DNA of 64,000 nucleotides from Sandaracinobacteroides sp039808025. GTDB taxonomy: Bacteria > Pseudomonadota > Alphaproteobacteria > Sphingomonadales > Sphingomonadaceae. Made by a program: the position numbers and the translations under genes. The notes beneath the pieces were generated by a model that was not told the origin of the DNA, ran no database searches, and saw nothing but the letters and a program-made list of their open reading frames with translations. The stretch covers positions 62,001-126,000 of the forward strand of contig JBDHSK010000001.1 in assembly GCA_039808025.1 (NCBI GenBank). Direction: 5' to 3'. Below are positions 51,077 through 59,994 of this stretch, piece by piece. Each line of letters opens with the position of its first letter. Position 1 is the stretch's first letter.

Positions 51077-52251
51077 GCGTCGTTCGCAGCGGCTTGCGGT
51101 TGATCGGCCGGCTTCGCTTCCGGTTCGAGCGAATCAGCAGCAAGGCCATCTTCCGCATGGTCACCACCCCAGGCCGACAGCCGCGCCTCGGCATCAGCGC
51201 GCAGATTCGACCAGAACAGGTTGTAATCATAGGCGTGGAAGTTGCCGCCGGGCAGAACGAAACTGCCGATATCGCCCGGGGCCGGATCGAGAAGCAGCAG
51301 CCCCCTGGCATTGCAGCGGGCGCCAGCCACATGTGGCTTCAGCTGGTCATCCTGAAACAGCGTGCCGGCGTTGCGCTCGGCCGTGGCAGCCGGCTTGGCG
51401 CCTCCGGTCAGCGGGTTGGTGCACAACATCGGCCGGGTGCCCAACGGCTGACCGGCAAGATCGGGAACCGTCTCAAACCCGGCAAGTGCAGCCTCGATGT
51501 CGCCATCATGCGCAAAGCTCTGCCAGCTCAGCACGCAGCCATACTGGGCGGTACTGGTGCAGGGCGCCAGCCCGATGGCATCGGTATCCTGCGGCATCGC
51601 CACCGGCCAGCCTCCCACATAGGCGGCAACCAGCCTGCCCCCCAGCCTGTCGGCGCGATCGCGCAACAGGTGCAGCAGGTGGCGGCTGCCCTGCGAATGC
51701 CCGGCAAGGATCAGCGGCCGGCCAGCCGGCTGAGCCGCCAGAAAGACATCGAACGCCCGGAGGACATCGCCATAGGCAAGGTCCAGCGCCTTGTCGGCAT
51801 CAGGCCCCGGCTTGAAGAAGGCACCCAGCGTTGCCTGGCGGTATCGGGGAATCCAGATATCGCCCACGCCGTTGAATACACTGGCCTGCCAGCGGGCATA
51901 GCGGTCCAGCCGTTCGTTGGTGTCGCGGTCATTAAGCGGTGAATTCCAGCGCCCACGCTCGAGAAAGGCGGTGGGGCTGATGAAAAAGACAGCCGCTGCC
52001 GGGTGCGGCGCCCGCTTGATGCCATCGGGGGTCCACATCGCCGGGTTCTGGGCGATATCGGGCCGGGCGAGCCAGCTGTTGCGGTTGCCATAATCCGGAG
52101 GCGGCGCCACGGGGCTTTCACTGAAAGCAATCGATGGCGACAGCGCCACCTGCAGCAACCGCTGGCCGGCAAAGCGCCAGGTGATGGCACCAACCAGAAA
52201 CACCACGATGAGGATCGCTACGATCCACAGGAATTTGCGCGCCAGTGACAT
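51073..52251 (-). CDS. DUF3089 alpha/beta hydrolase-like protein, membrane-anchored
   Basis: 392-residue protein with one N-terminal membrane helix (FLWIVAILIVVFLVGAITW) and a DUF3089 alpha/beta-hydrolase body. The nucleophile elbow is AGHSQGSRH, and GYVGGWPV- and QSFAHDGDIEA-like parts match the family. The C-terminus (EPEAKPADQPQAAANDA) is low complexity. It is probably anchored with its catalytic part in the periplasm; the substrate is unknown. Its stop overlaps the ruvX start. Confidence 0.85.
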   Translation of the reverse strand: MSLARKFLWIVAILIVVFLVGAITWRFAGQRLLQVALSPSIAFSESPVAPPPDYGNRNSWLARPDIAQNPAMWTPDGIKRAPHPAAAVFFISPTAFLERGRWNSPLNDRDTNERLDRYARWQASVFNGVGDIWIPRYRQATLGAFFKPGPDADKALDLAYGDVLRAFDVFLAAQPAGRPLILAGHSQGSRHLLHLLRDRADRLGGRLVAAYVGGWPVAMPQDTDAIGLAPCTSTAQYGCVLSWQSFAHDGDIEAALAGFETVPDLAGQPLGTRPMLCTNPLTGGAKPAATAERNAGTLFQDDQLKPHVAGARCNARGLLLLDPAPGDIGSFVLPGGNFHAYDYNLFWSNLRADAEARLSAWGGDHAEDGLAADSLEPEAKPADQPQAAANDA

Positions 52252-52313
52252 GACGGCGACCCTAGGCCAGCCGGGCAGCGGGCCGCAACCAATTCCTGAT
52301 AGCCTTCGGCCGG

Positions 52314-52371
52314 GTCAGGTTTGCACCTGAACCAGAGCCTTTGGTAGCCGAGTCAGGTTTGCACCTGAACC
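52314..52371. repeat. 20-bp direct repeat, 38 bases apart, each half a small hairpin
   Basis: GTCAGGTTTGCACCTGAACC occurs at 52314-52333 and 52352-52371. Each copy contains TCAGGT/ACCTGA arms around TTGC. The right copy encodes the last residues and stop of the EEP phosphoesterase; the left copy lies just downstream of that gene, so the gene end, including its stop, has been copied. Confidence 0.85.
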
Positions 52372-53087
52372 CAAAGGGGTAAATGGTCAGATGCCTGTGC
52401 CGCCTGCGCTGAACGGTGGACCCCGGCGCCCGTCACTTCCAGCGCGTTCGAGACAAAAATGCGGTCCAGCCGCCCCATCGGCATTCGCGCCGGAAAGCTC
52501 GGCCCGGTATGCACCAGCTTGTAGCTGGCGGCAAAATCAGCAATGCAGCCGGCGGCATTGCGCCATTCGTTCATGTCACCCATCATCACCGTCGGCACAT
52601 CGGGCTGATAATGGGCGAGCGCATCGACGATGGTTCGTGCCTGCCGGCGGCGCCACAGGCCCGACAGATCAAGATGCATGCCAACAATCCGTAACGGCCG
52701 GTTATCAATCAGCAGATCGGCAGCGACTGCCCCGCGAGGTTCCAGCGTGGGAAGAACGAGGCGATGGCGGGCCACCACCTCGACGCGGCTGGAAACCAGA
52801 ATGGCATTGCCATGCCAGCCGATTGAACCGGAACGCACGGAAAAGTCTATGGCCTGCCAGCCATAGGCGGCCAGCAGGTCACGCGGCAACGCCGCCTGGC
52901 GCTCACCGAAGCGGCGGTCGGCCTCCTGGATGACGGCGATATCCGGCTGCATCTCGGCGATCACTTCGAGAATGCGCTCGGGCCGCCGGCGCCTGTCGGC
53001 GCCGATGGCCTTGCGGATATTGTAGCTGCAGGCCGTTACCGCCGTTTTAGCCTTTGCAGGTAAGACAGCAGGGTCCGGCTGCCGCAC
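52353..53087 (-). CDS. endonuclease/exonuclease/phosphatase family protein
   Basis: 244-residue EEP-fold phosphoesterase. The metal and catalytic residues appear in order: Asn in SYNIRKAIG, Glu in IQEADRR, the HLDLSG strand, Asp-x-Asn in MGDMNEW, and Asp-His in SDHLPLW. It could act on DNA, phospholipid or inositol-phosphate substrates; the branch is not clear. The GTG at 53087 lies five bases after atpF on the same strand, so it is probably carried on the tail of the ATP synthase message. Its 3' end lies in a duplicated repeat. Confidence 0.85.
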   Translation of the reverse strand: MRQPDPAVLPAKAKTAVTACSYNIRKAIGADRRRRPERILEVIAEMQPDIAVIQEADRRFGERQAALPRDLLAAYGWQAIDFSVRSGSIGWHGNAILVSSRVEVVARHRLVLPTLEPRGAVAADLLIDNRPLRIVGMHLDLSGLWRRRQARTIVDALAHYQPDVPTVMMGDMNEWRNAAGCIADFAASYKLVHTGPSFPARMPMGRLDRIFVSNALEVTGAGVHRSAQAAQASDHLPLWVQVQT

Positions 53088-53092
53088 GTCGG

Positions 53093-53725
53093 TCAGTGCC
53101 GGTCGATCCCGGCGATGGCAGCGTCGGTAAGGCTGCCCAGTTCGCCCTTGCCGGCCCGTTCTGCCAGCAATGCCGATGCCGCCTTCACCGTAATATCGGC
53201 GGCGCGGCTGCGCAGTTCGGCTTCGGCGGCACGCGCTTCGGCGGCGATCCGGTCGTGCGCCAGACGGGTACGACGGGCGATTGCCGCTTCGGCATCCGCT
53301 CCGGCCTGCTCGATGATGCGCCGCGCCTCAACCTCGGCGGCCGCCACAATGGCGCTGGCGTCAGCAGTGGCGCGCGCGGCTTCAGCAGCCGCGTCGGCCT
53401 TCATGCGTTCGGCCTCGGCCTTCAGTTGCGCAGCTTCGGCCAGATCAGCGCGCACCTTGTCGGCACGACTGTCAAGCGCCTTGCCCACCAGCCTGAATGC
53501 GCCAAACTTCCACAAAAGGGCGACAAAGCACAGAAAGGCAATGCCAACCCACGCATAGCTGTCGAGACCGAACAGCATCTCGTGCCCGGCGGCATGTTCG
53601 GCATCAGCGACGGTGCCCGGATGCGTGACGGCGCCATGCTCGATGGTCTCGCCACTGTTCACCGCATCAAGAAGCGGCATGTCGGTAGCTGTCGCCGTAT
53701 CGGCTGATGTTGCGGTGTTCGCCAT
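53093..53725 (-). CDS. atpF: ATP synthase F0 subunit b
   Basis: Peripheral stalk subunit, 210 residues: one membrane helix (WVGIAFLCFVALLWKF) after a 55-residue N-terminal stretch, then a long Ala/Glu/Arg coiled coil that reaches to F1. Its start shares one base with the stop of the b' gene. The N-terminal tail before the helix (about 55 residues, Thr/Ala/His-rich) is longer than in E. coli b but usual for alphaproteobacterial paired b subunits. Confidence 0.92.
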   Translation of the reverse strand: MANTATSADTATATDMPLLDAVNSGETIEHGAVTHPGTVADAEHAAGHEMLFGLDSYAWVGIAFLCFVALLWKFGAFRLVGKALDSRADKVRADLAEAAQLKAEAERMKADAAAEAARATADASAIVAAAEVEARRIIEQAGADAEAAIARRTRLAHDRIAAEARAAEAELRSRAADITVKAASALLAERAGKGELGSLTDAAIAGIDRH

Positions 53726-54204
53726 CAGGCTGCAACCTTGTTGACGGCCTCGGCCGCTGCTTCACGGGAAATCTCGATACCAGCCACCCGGCGAATCAGG
53801 TCGACCGTCGCTTCGCTGGCAACCGTATCCAGTTCGGCCAGCACCTGTTGGCGACGGCCGGCCAGATCCTGCGCCGCCCGTTCTGCCTCGGCTTCAAGGC
53901 TGGTGTCGATTTCAGCGATGCGCCGGGCATTGGCGGCGGCCGCATCGTCGCGCGCCTTGCCGGTTACCTTCAGCGCCCGCGTGCGGGCATCGGCCAATGT
54001 CTGACCGCTGTCGCTCATGGCACCTTCGGCCGCCGCCCGTGCCGATTCCGCCTGGGCGAGATCGGCAGCGATTCGTGTCTTGCGGTTCTCAACCACCTTT
54101 TCGACGCGCGGCAGCAATGCATGCACGGCAACGTAGAGAATGGCGAACACCAGCGCCAGCCACACCAGCTGTGGCAGCGCCTGCGAGAAATCGAACTGGG
54201 GCAT
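53725..54204 (-). CDS. atpF': ATP synthase F0 subunit b'
   Basis: Second peripheral stalk subunit, 159 residues, as in photosynthetic bacteria and alphaproteobacteria. The membrane helix lies near residues 9-30 (LPQLVWLALVFAILYVAVHA), followed by coiled coil. The b/b' pair forms a heterodimeric stator. It starts 30 bases after atpE. Confidence 0.93.
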   Translation of the reverse strand: MPQFDFSQALPQLVWLALVFAILYVAVHALLPRVEKVVENRKTRIAADLAQAESARAAAEGAMSDSGQTLADARTRALKVTGKARDDAAAANARRIAEIDTSLEAEAERAAQDLAGRRQQVLAELDTVASEATVDLIRRVAGIEISREAAAEAVNKVAA

Positions 54205-54234
54205 AGCGGCCTCCTGTATCCGTCAGGCCTGGGA

Positions 54235-54462
54235 TCAGACGGCGAACAGCAGGAGCAGGGCCACGAGGAAGGCGAAGATGCCGAGCGCTTCGGTAACGGC
54301 AAACCCGAAGATCAGGTTCGGACGTTGCGAATCAGCAGCGGCCGGGTTGCGGAGCGCCCCCTGCAGAAACAGAGCGAACAGGGTGCCGACGGCAATGGCG
54401 GCAAGGCCCATGCCGATGGCGGCGATACCGGCGCCGAGAAACTTGGCGGCTTCTGCGTCCAT
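54235..54462 (-). CDS. atpE: ATP synthase F0 subunit c
   Basis: Proton-carrying rotor subunit, 75 residues: two helices joined by the polar RNPAA loop (R38), with the essential carboxylate E58 (AVTEALGIF) in helix 2. There is no Q...ES pattern of sodium-type rings, so it is proton-coupled. It is 21 bases after atpB. Confidence 0.96.
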   Translation of the reverse strand: MDAEAAKFLGAGIAAIGMGLAAIAVGTLFALFLQGALRNPAAADSQRPNLIFGFAVTEALGIFAFLVALLLLFAV

Positions 54463-54483
54463 GTTGAAATCCTTCCGTAAAAA

Positions 54484-55230
54484 TCAGTGATGCAGGTTAA
54501 TGGAATCGTTGAGGTAAATGCAGGTGAGCAAGGCGAACACATAGGCCTGCACCACCGCGACAATCAGTTCGAGGCCATAAAAGGCCACGGTCATGAAAAA
54601 CGGCAGCGGCGCGATCGCCGCCAGAAGTCCGCCGGCCGTTCCCAGCGAGATGACAAAGCCGATGAACACCTTCAGCAGAATATGGCCGGCCGTCATGTTG
54701 GCGAAAAGACGAATGGAAAGCGTAAGCGGCCGCGACAGGAACGAAATCAGCTCAACCGGCGTGATCAGCAACAGCAGCAGCGGGTGCGTTTTCGAGGGGA
54801 TGAACAGCTTGAAGAAGTGCAGGCCGTGCTTGACGAGACCGACCACCACACACATCACGAAGATCAGCGCCGCAAAGGCAAAGGTGACGGCAATGTGGCT
54901 GGTGACCGTGAAGCTGAAGGGAAACAGGCCGACGAGGTTGGCGGTAAGGATGAACAGAAACAGCGCAAAGACAAACGGAACGAACGCCCGCCCCTTGGCT
55001 CCGATGTTCTCCTCCACCATGTCGTTCACAAAGCCGGTCACCGATTCCAGTGCAGCCTGCCAGCGGCCAGGCACCAGCTGCGGGTTGCGCGAGCCCAGCC
55101 AGAAGAACAGCAGCAGCAGGCCCAGAATGACCAGCATGAACAACGAGGCATTGGTGAACGCCGCATCGACGCCACCCACCGTGGTTTCGGTGTAGCGCTT
55201 GATGACGAACTGCTCGAGGGGATTGGCCAC
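54484..55230 (-). CDS. atpB: ATP synthase F0 subunit a
   Basis: Stator channel subunit, 248 residues, multi-helix. The conserved region around the essential arginine is LSIRLFANMTAGHILL, and the FVNDMVEENIGAKG and PVELISFLSRPL stretches are typical. With c it forms the proton path. It follows atpI by 15 bases. Confidence 0.96.
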   Translation of the reverse strand: MANPLEQFVIKRYTETTVGGVDAAFTNASLFMLVILGLLLLFFWLGSRNPQLVPGRWQAALESVTGFVNDMVEENIGAKGRAFVPFVFALFLFILTANLVGLFPFSFTVTSHIAVTFAFAALIFVMCVVVGLVKHGLHFFKLFIPSKTHPLLLLLITPVELISFLSRPLTLSIRLFANMTAGHILLKVFIGFVISLGTAGGLLAAIAPLPFFMTVAFYGLELIVAVVQAYVFALLTCIYLNDSINLHH

Positions 55231-55245
55231 GACTGAAACCTGTTC

Positions 55246-55575
55246 CTAACCCTGGTCTTCCGCTTTCTCGGCCGCCTGCCGGCGAACCGCTTCTGCTTCG
55301 GCGTTCACGGCCTTCACCAGGTTCCAGAAGCCGGCACCTACCCCCAGAAGGAGAAACAGGATGAACAGCCATGGCCCCGTGTCGAGCCAGCGATCGAGTG
55401 CCCACCCGATGCCAGCCCCCACAATGGTGGTCGCCGCGATCTCGAAGGCATGGCGGGTTCCCTTGGCCAGTGCCCCGGAGGCAACCTGAACCGGCTGAGG
55501 CTCGTGCCGCGCCTTTGCTGCCTGCAGCCGGACCCCGAGTTCGTCGAGATCGCGTTTGCGGTCAGCGTCCGGCAA
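55246..55575 (-). CDS. atpI: AtpI/AtpZ-like ATP synthase accessory protein
   Basis: 109-residue protein with two membrane helices (FEIAATTIVGAGIGWALDRWL and WLFILFLLLGVGAGFW). Such proteins assist c-ring assembly or ion supply in F0F1 operons. A TTG start at 55575 is used because no ATG or GTG fits; GAAGGGG lies upstream. First gene of the atp operon, with a candidate promoter at 55654-55682. Confidence 0.85.
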   Translation of the reverse strand: MPDADRKRDLDELGVRLQAAKARHEPQPVQVASGALAKGTRHAFEIAATTIVGAGIGWALDRWLDTGPWLFILFLLLGVGAGFWNLVKAVNAEAEAVRRQAAEKAEDQG

Positions 55576-55653
55576 AAGGCCTAGCCCCTTCGTTCAGGTC
55601 GGCGACGGGTGCGCCAAGAGTTCCGCCGGCTGTCGAGCCGTCGAAGCGCGGTT

Positions 55654-55682
55654 TCGTTAGATGCAGTGCAGCGAAAGGTCAA
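55654..55682 (-). promoter_or_regulatory. candidate promoter of the atp operon
   Basis: On the minus strand TTGACC (55682-55677) is followed by a 17-base spacer and TAACGA (55659-55654). The upstream base is C, giving the CTTGAC start often seen in alphaproteobacterial housekeeping promoters. The start of transcription would lie about 70 bases before atpI. The -10 is weak. Confidence 0.4.
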
Positions 55683-55715
55683 GCAGTTGGTGGAGAATTC
55701 GCCAGACAGGGCCGA

Positions 55716-58700
55716 TCAGGCCACCAGCGCCTCGGCCTCACGCAGTGCCACCGAGACCAGCTGGCTGACACCCGGTTCCCCCATGGTGACGCCGTAAAGG
55801 CGGTGCATCGCCGCCATGGTGACCGGGTTGTGGGTGACGATCAGGAAGCGGGTATCTGTTGTGTCGGCCATATGCTGCAGCAGGCGGGTGAACCGCTCGA
55901 CATTGGCGTCGTCGAGCGGCGCATCCACCTCGTCGAGCACGGAAACCGGCGATGGATTGGTAAGGAACAGGGCAAAAATCAGGGCACAGGCCGTCAGCGC
56001 CTGTTCGCCGCCCGACAACAACGACAGGGATTGCAGGCGCTTGCCCGGCGGCTGCGCTCTGACATCGAGCCCGGCTTCCAGCGGATCATCACTGTCGACC
56101 ATGTGCAGTTCAGCACTTCCACCCTGAAACAGGGTGGTGAACAACTGGCGAAAATGCCCATCCACCTTGTGGAAAGCCTCCATCAGGCGGGCGCGCCCCT
56201 CGCGGTTCAGAGTGCCGACCGAGCCGCGCAGCCGGTGGATGGCCGTTTCCAGTTCGGAGCGTTCGGCCTGTTGGGCCGCCAGTTGCGATTCGATTTCCGA
56301 AAGCTCGATGTCGGCGCGCAGATTGACCACCCCGATTCGTTCGCGCTCGGCGCGCAGCCGGGCCAGTTCCGGCTCTACCGAGGTGCCGTCCATCCCTTCG
56401 GGGATGGTGAATGCCGCCGGTTCCGCACCGAAGGTCTCGCGGGTGTCGGCAATGATCGTCGCCAGGGCATCGCGTGCCTGCTGGCTGCGGGCGGCAAGGG
56501 TTGCGCGCTGCTCGCGGGAATCGGCGACGGCCGCTTCAGCGGCCCGGGTGGCCCGATCAAGATCAGTCTGGGCCAGTTCCGCCGCCATCACCGCTTCGGC
56601 CGCCTGCAACCGCGATTCCTCGGCCTCGGCCTTGCTGGTCTCCAACCGGGACAGCCGGGCTGCCAGCACCTCGGGCTCCGATACCAGTGCTGCATAGGCG
56701 GTATCGAGCTCGCCCCGACGTTCCTCAAGCGCCACCAGAGTTGCCGCCGTATCGCGGTCACGCGCCTTCCAGTCGTCGATTTCCTTGCCAAGCCTGCCGA
56801 TTCTGGCCCGCGCCTCGGTCAGGCCACGATCGAGATTGGCGGCCTCGGCGCGGCCAGCGGCCAGGTGGGCACGGGCATGTTCGGCACGGGTGCGCGCCTG
56901 CGCCACAGCTTCAGCCGCAGCACTGGCATCCGGAAGTCGCGCAACGGCAGCCGCTGCTTCATCGGCTTCGGCGCGGGCGCTCTGCCCTTCCGCCGTCAAC
57001 CGGGCAATCGAGGCTTCCATCGCGCCGGCACGGGCAACCGTCTCGGCGCGGGCCGCCTGCAGACCCTGCAGACGGCCACCAAGCTGCTCGCGCCCCCGCT
57101 CGGCTTCGGCGCGCGCAGTGCGGCCGGAGCGTTCGGCCTGCTGCGCCGATGCCAGAGCCGCCCGCTGATTACGCAACTCCGCCTCGGCGGCAGCAACCCG
57201 TTCACGTGGCCCCTCGAGGGCCACTGCGATTTCCCGACGCCGATTATCCTGCGCCAGTCGTTCGGCAACGGCCGCTCCCTGCCCTCCGGGCGGAACAACA
57301 AATCCGTCCCACCGCCACAACCAGCCGTCGCGGCTGACCAGCCGCTGTCCGGGCCGCAACGCCGCCAGATCAGCAGCTGTGGGCGGTGCATCAACCACTG
57401 CCACCTGTGCCAGCCGGCGGGCAAATTCCGCAGGTGCCTGCACGAACGGCGCCAGCGGCACCCCCGGGCCAAGCGCCGGGTCGGTAACGTGGGGGAGCAG
57501 CAGCCAGTGGCGGCGGGGTTTGTCAGGGACCCCGAGCCCGGCGTTCAGATCGTCCCCCAGCGCTGCCGCCAACGCCGCCTCATAGCCCGGATAGGCGGAA
57601 ATGGCGGCAGTGGCATCGCCCTTGCCGCCCGGCTGGCTCACGCCACGCAGCCGCTCCAGCGCCTTTGCCTCGGCCTCGAGGGCGGCAACTTCGGTTCTGG
57701 AAGCAGTCAGCGCCCGCTCGAGCGCTTCGCCGGCCTGCCGCAACGCCACCCCTTCGCCTTCGGCGGTGGCAATGGCGGCCGCCGCAGCATCGGCTCGCCC
57801 AGCCAGAGCCGCCAGTTCCGCTGACACTTCGGTGATCTGCTGGTCGAGACTGGCGCCGCGGCCACTGTCCCGCAACCGTCCAAGCTCCCGCTCCAGCCGC
57901 TGCTTTTCCGCCTCCAGCCGCTCGGCCCGGGTGGCGGCGGCCTGGGCCTGGGCACGCACGCCACGCGCTTCGGCCACCAGGGCGGCATGAGCCTCGATGG
58001 CCGATGCCAGCGCACGTTCGCCCTCGGCTGCGGCCTGTTCGGCTGCCAGCACGGCGGCCCGCGCCGCCGGCAAGGCATCTGCGGCAGTGGCGGCGGCAGC
58101 CTGTTGCGTCTCAAGTTCGGCCAGCAACCGTCGCTGGGTGGCCTCGGAATCATGGGCGCGCGCCCGCTCGCGGTCGGCGTCGGCGGCCGACTGGGCGATG
58201 GCCGACTGCAGATCTTCGAGTCGGCGCTCCACCGCCTGCCGTTGAGCCAGTGAGCTGGCATATTCCGTCGCCAGCCTCTGCACCACGGCAGCCGCCTGCG
58301 CTTCCGCCTGCCGCAGGGCCGGCACTCCGGCAGCGGCAGCGGCCTGATCCGTGGCGGCACGCGCGGCCGCGCGCACCCGTTCCGCCAACTCGGCCTCTGC
58401 TGCCATCAGGGCGCGTTCGGCATTCTGCGCCACCCCTATGGCATCCTGCCAGCGCAGACGCGCAAGTGCCGCCTCCAGTTCGCGGATGCGCAGCGACAAG
58501 TCTCGATAACGGGCAGCAGCGCGGGCCTGCCGACGCAGTCCATTGGCCTGCGCCTCGGCGGCTTTCATCACGTCATCCAGACGCAACAGATTGGCATCGG
58601 CTGCCCGCAGGCGGGTCTCGGCTTCGCGGCGGCGCACGTTCAGCCCGGCGATCCCGGCTGCTTCCTCCAGCAGTTGGCGACGCTCTTGCGGGCGGGCGTT

Positions 58701-59171
58701 GATGATGGCCGCCACCCGCCCCTGGCTGACCAGCGCCGGCGAATGGGCACTGGTGGCGGCATCAGCGAACAGCAGCTGCACATCCTTCATCCGCACGTCG
58801 CGGCCATTGATGCTGTAAACCGAGCCTTCACCACGGCGGATGGCGCGCGCCACCTCCAGCCACTCCTCGCCGTTCAGAGCGGCGGGCGCCGTGCGGCCAC
58901 GGTTGTCGAGCAGCAGCCGCACCTCGGCAAGATCGCGGCTGGGGCGTCGGGCGGTTCCGGCAAAGATCACATCATCCATGCCGCCGCCACCGGCCGCCAC
59001 CCTGAGCGACCGGGCGCTGTTCTCGCCCATCACCCAGCGCAGGGCTTCCAGCAGGTTCGATTTGCCGCACCCATTGGGGCCGACGATGCCCGTCAGCCCG
59101 TCACGAATCTCCAGCTCGACCGGCTCGACGAAGGACTTGAAGCCCGACAGACGCAGCCGGTCGAATTTCAT
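55716..59171 (-). CDS. smc: chromosome segregation protein SMC
   Basis: 1151-residue SMC ATPase that, with ScpA/ScpB, compacts and separates sister chromosomes. Walker A GPNGCGKSN is at 31-39; long coiled-coil arms rich in Ala, Glu and Arg flank a hinge around residue 520-640 (YPGYEAALAAALGDDLNAG). The signature LLSGGEQALTA and Walker B VSVLDEVDAPLDD close the ATPase head. Length is normal. Large opposite-strand frames here are shadows. Gene lies 10 bases after the DsbA-like gene. Confidence 0.97.
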   Translation of the reverse strand: MKFDRLRLSGFKSFVEPVELEIRDGLTGIVGPNGCGKSNLLEALRWVMGENSARSLRVAAGGGGMDDVIFAGTARRPSRDLAEVRLLLDNRGRTAPAALNGEEWLEVARAIRRGEGSVYSINGRDVRMKDVQLLFADAATSAHSPALVSQGRVAAIINARPQERRQLLEEAAGIAGLNVRRREAETRLRAADANLLRLDDVMKAAEAQANGLRRQARAAARYRDLSLRIRELEAALARLRWQDAIGVAQNAERALMAAEAELAERVRAAARAATDQAAAAAGVPALRQAEAQAAAVVQRLATEYASSLAQRQAVERRLEDLQSAIAQSAADADRERARAHDSEATQRRLLAELETQQAAAATAADALPAARAAVLAAEQAAAEGERALASAIEAHAALVAEARGVRAQAQAAATRAERLEAEKQRLERELGRLRDSGRGASLDQQITEVSAELAALAGRADAAAAAIATAEGEGVALRQAGEALERALTASRTEVAALEAEAKALERLRGVSQPGGKGDATAAISAYPGYEAALAAALGDDLNAGLGVPDKPRRHWLLLPHVTDPALGPGVPLAPFVQAPAEFARRLAQVAVVDAPPTAADLAALRPGQRLVSRDGWLWRWDGFVVPPGGQGAAVAERLAQDNRRREIAVALEGPRERVAAAEAELRNQRAALASAQQAERSGRTARAEAERGREQLGGRLQGLQAARAETVARAGAMEASIARLTAEGQSARAEADEAAAAVARLPDASAAAEAVAQARTRAEHARAHLAAGRAEAANLDRGLTEARARIGRLGKEIDDWKARDRDTAATLVALEERRGELDTAYAALVSEPEVLAARLSRLETSKAEAEESRLQAAEAVMAAELAQTDLDRATRAAEAAVADSREQRATLAARSQQARDALATIIADTRETFGAEPAAFTIPEGMDGTSVEPELARLRAERERIGVVNLRADIELSEIESQLAAQQAERSELETAIHRLRGSVGTLNREGRARLMEAFHKVDGHFRQLFTTLFQGGSAELHMVDSDDPLEAGLDVRAQPPGKRLQSLSLLSGGEQALTACALIFALFLTNPSPVSVLDEVDAPLDDANVERFTRLLQHMADTTDTRFLIVTHNPVTMAAMHRLYGVTMGEPGVSQLVSVALREAEALVA

Positions 59172-59181
59172 CGCGCCGCCA

Positions 59182-59925
59182 TCACAAGGCTTCGCGCAGC
59201 TTTGGCTCGAGCTGCGCCCAGGTCGTCACGCCGTCAAGCTTCTGGCCGTTCAGAACGAACGTCGGCGTGCCCTGAATGTTATACTGGGTTATCGCGGCAT
59301 TCTGCCGTGCCTGCAGGGCCTCGAAGGTTTTCGGGTCAGACATGCAGGCATCGAACCTGGCGCCGGGCAGACCTCGGGTCTTGGCGAAATCATTCAGGTG
59401 ACCAGCGGTTGCCAGACCCTTCACCTGCTGTTCCGGCGGCAGCGATTTCAGAGGCTCGATCTCGGCGTCGGTCAGCTTGGTGAACGGTTCGATCCAGGCC
59501 TCGTGGGCAGTGTAGAGCTGATCAGACCAGAAGAAGAAACGCGCAGGTCCTTCGCACATGGCAAGGGTGGCCGCCGTGAAATCATAGACGTTCAGCATGA
59601 ACGGGCGATATTCATAGGAAACCTTGCCGGTTTTCACGAACTCCGACTTCAGCTTCGCTGACCCATGGTCGTGGAAGTCGCGGCAGTGCGAACAGGTAAA
59701 GCTGGCAAATTCCACCAGTTTCACCTTGGCATCGGGGTTACCCATGCGAAAGCCGCCTTCCGGTGTCTGCACCACCGTCGTCGTCCAGTCACTGGCGTTG
59801 GCGGCGCCTGCCTTGGCGGTTTCTGTTCCAGCCGCGCTTCCCTTGGCGGTCGATGTACCCGAATCACAGGCGGCGATCGCCAAAGTAGCCACGGAAACCA
59901 GCACAATATTCAATATCTTGGACAT
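59182..59925 (-). CDS. DsbA-family thioredoxin-like lipoprotein
   Basis: 247-residue periplasmic thiol oxidoreductase-like protein. ATG 59925 follows GGGAGA closely and gives a lipoprotein signal (LATLAIAAC, lipid-anchored Cys). The thioredoxin-fold domain has the active site FTCSHCRDF and the cis-Pro loop GTPTFVLNG. It could form or isomerise disulfides in envelope proteins. A small Ala/Gly/Thr-rich spacer follows the lipid Cys. It is upstream of smc in the same direction, a pairing seen in sphingomonads. Confidence 0.88.
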   Translation of the reverse strand: MSKILNIVLVSVATLAIAACDSGTSTAKGSAAGTETAKAGAANASDWTTTVVQTPEGGFRMGNPDAKVKLVEFASFTCSHCRDFHDHGSAKLKSEFVKTGKVSYEYRPFMLNVYDFTAATLAMCEGPARFFFWSDQLYTAHEAWIEPFTKLTDAEIEPLKSLPPEQQVKGLATAGHLNDFAKTRGLPGARFDACMSDPKTFEALQARQNAAITQYNIQGTPTFVLNGQKLDGVTTWAQLEPKLREAL

Positions 59926-59994
59926 ACTTCTCCCAATCATACCATATGTTGTAACGGAGACAAGTGAGTAGGCAACCAATCGCGCTCTGGCGGA

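Noticed and set aside
55371..57824. 817-codon open frame on the plus strand
   Set aside because: Antisense shadow of smc and atpI; the translated sequence is Arg/Gly/Gln-rich with no domain.
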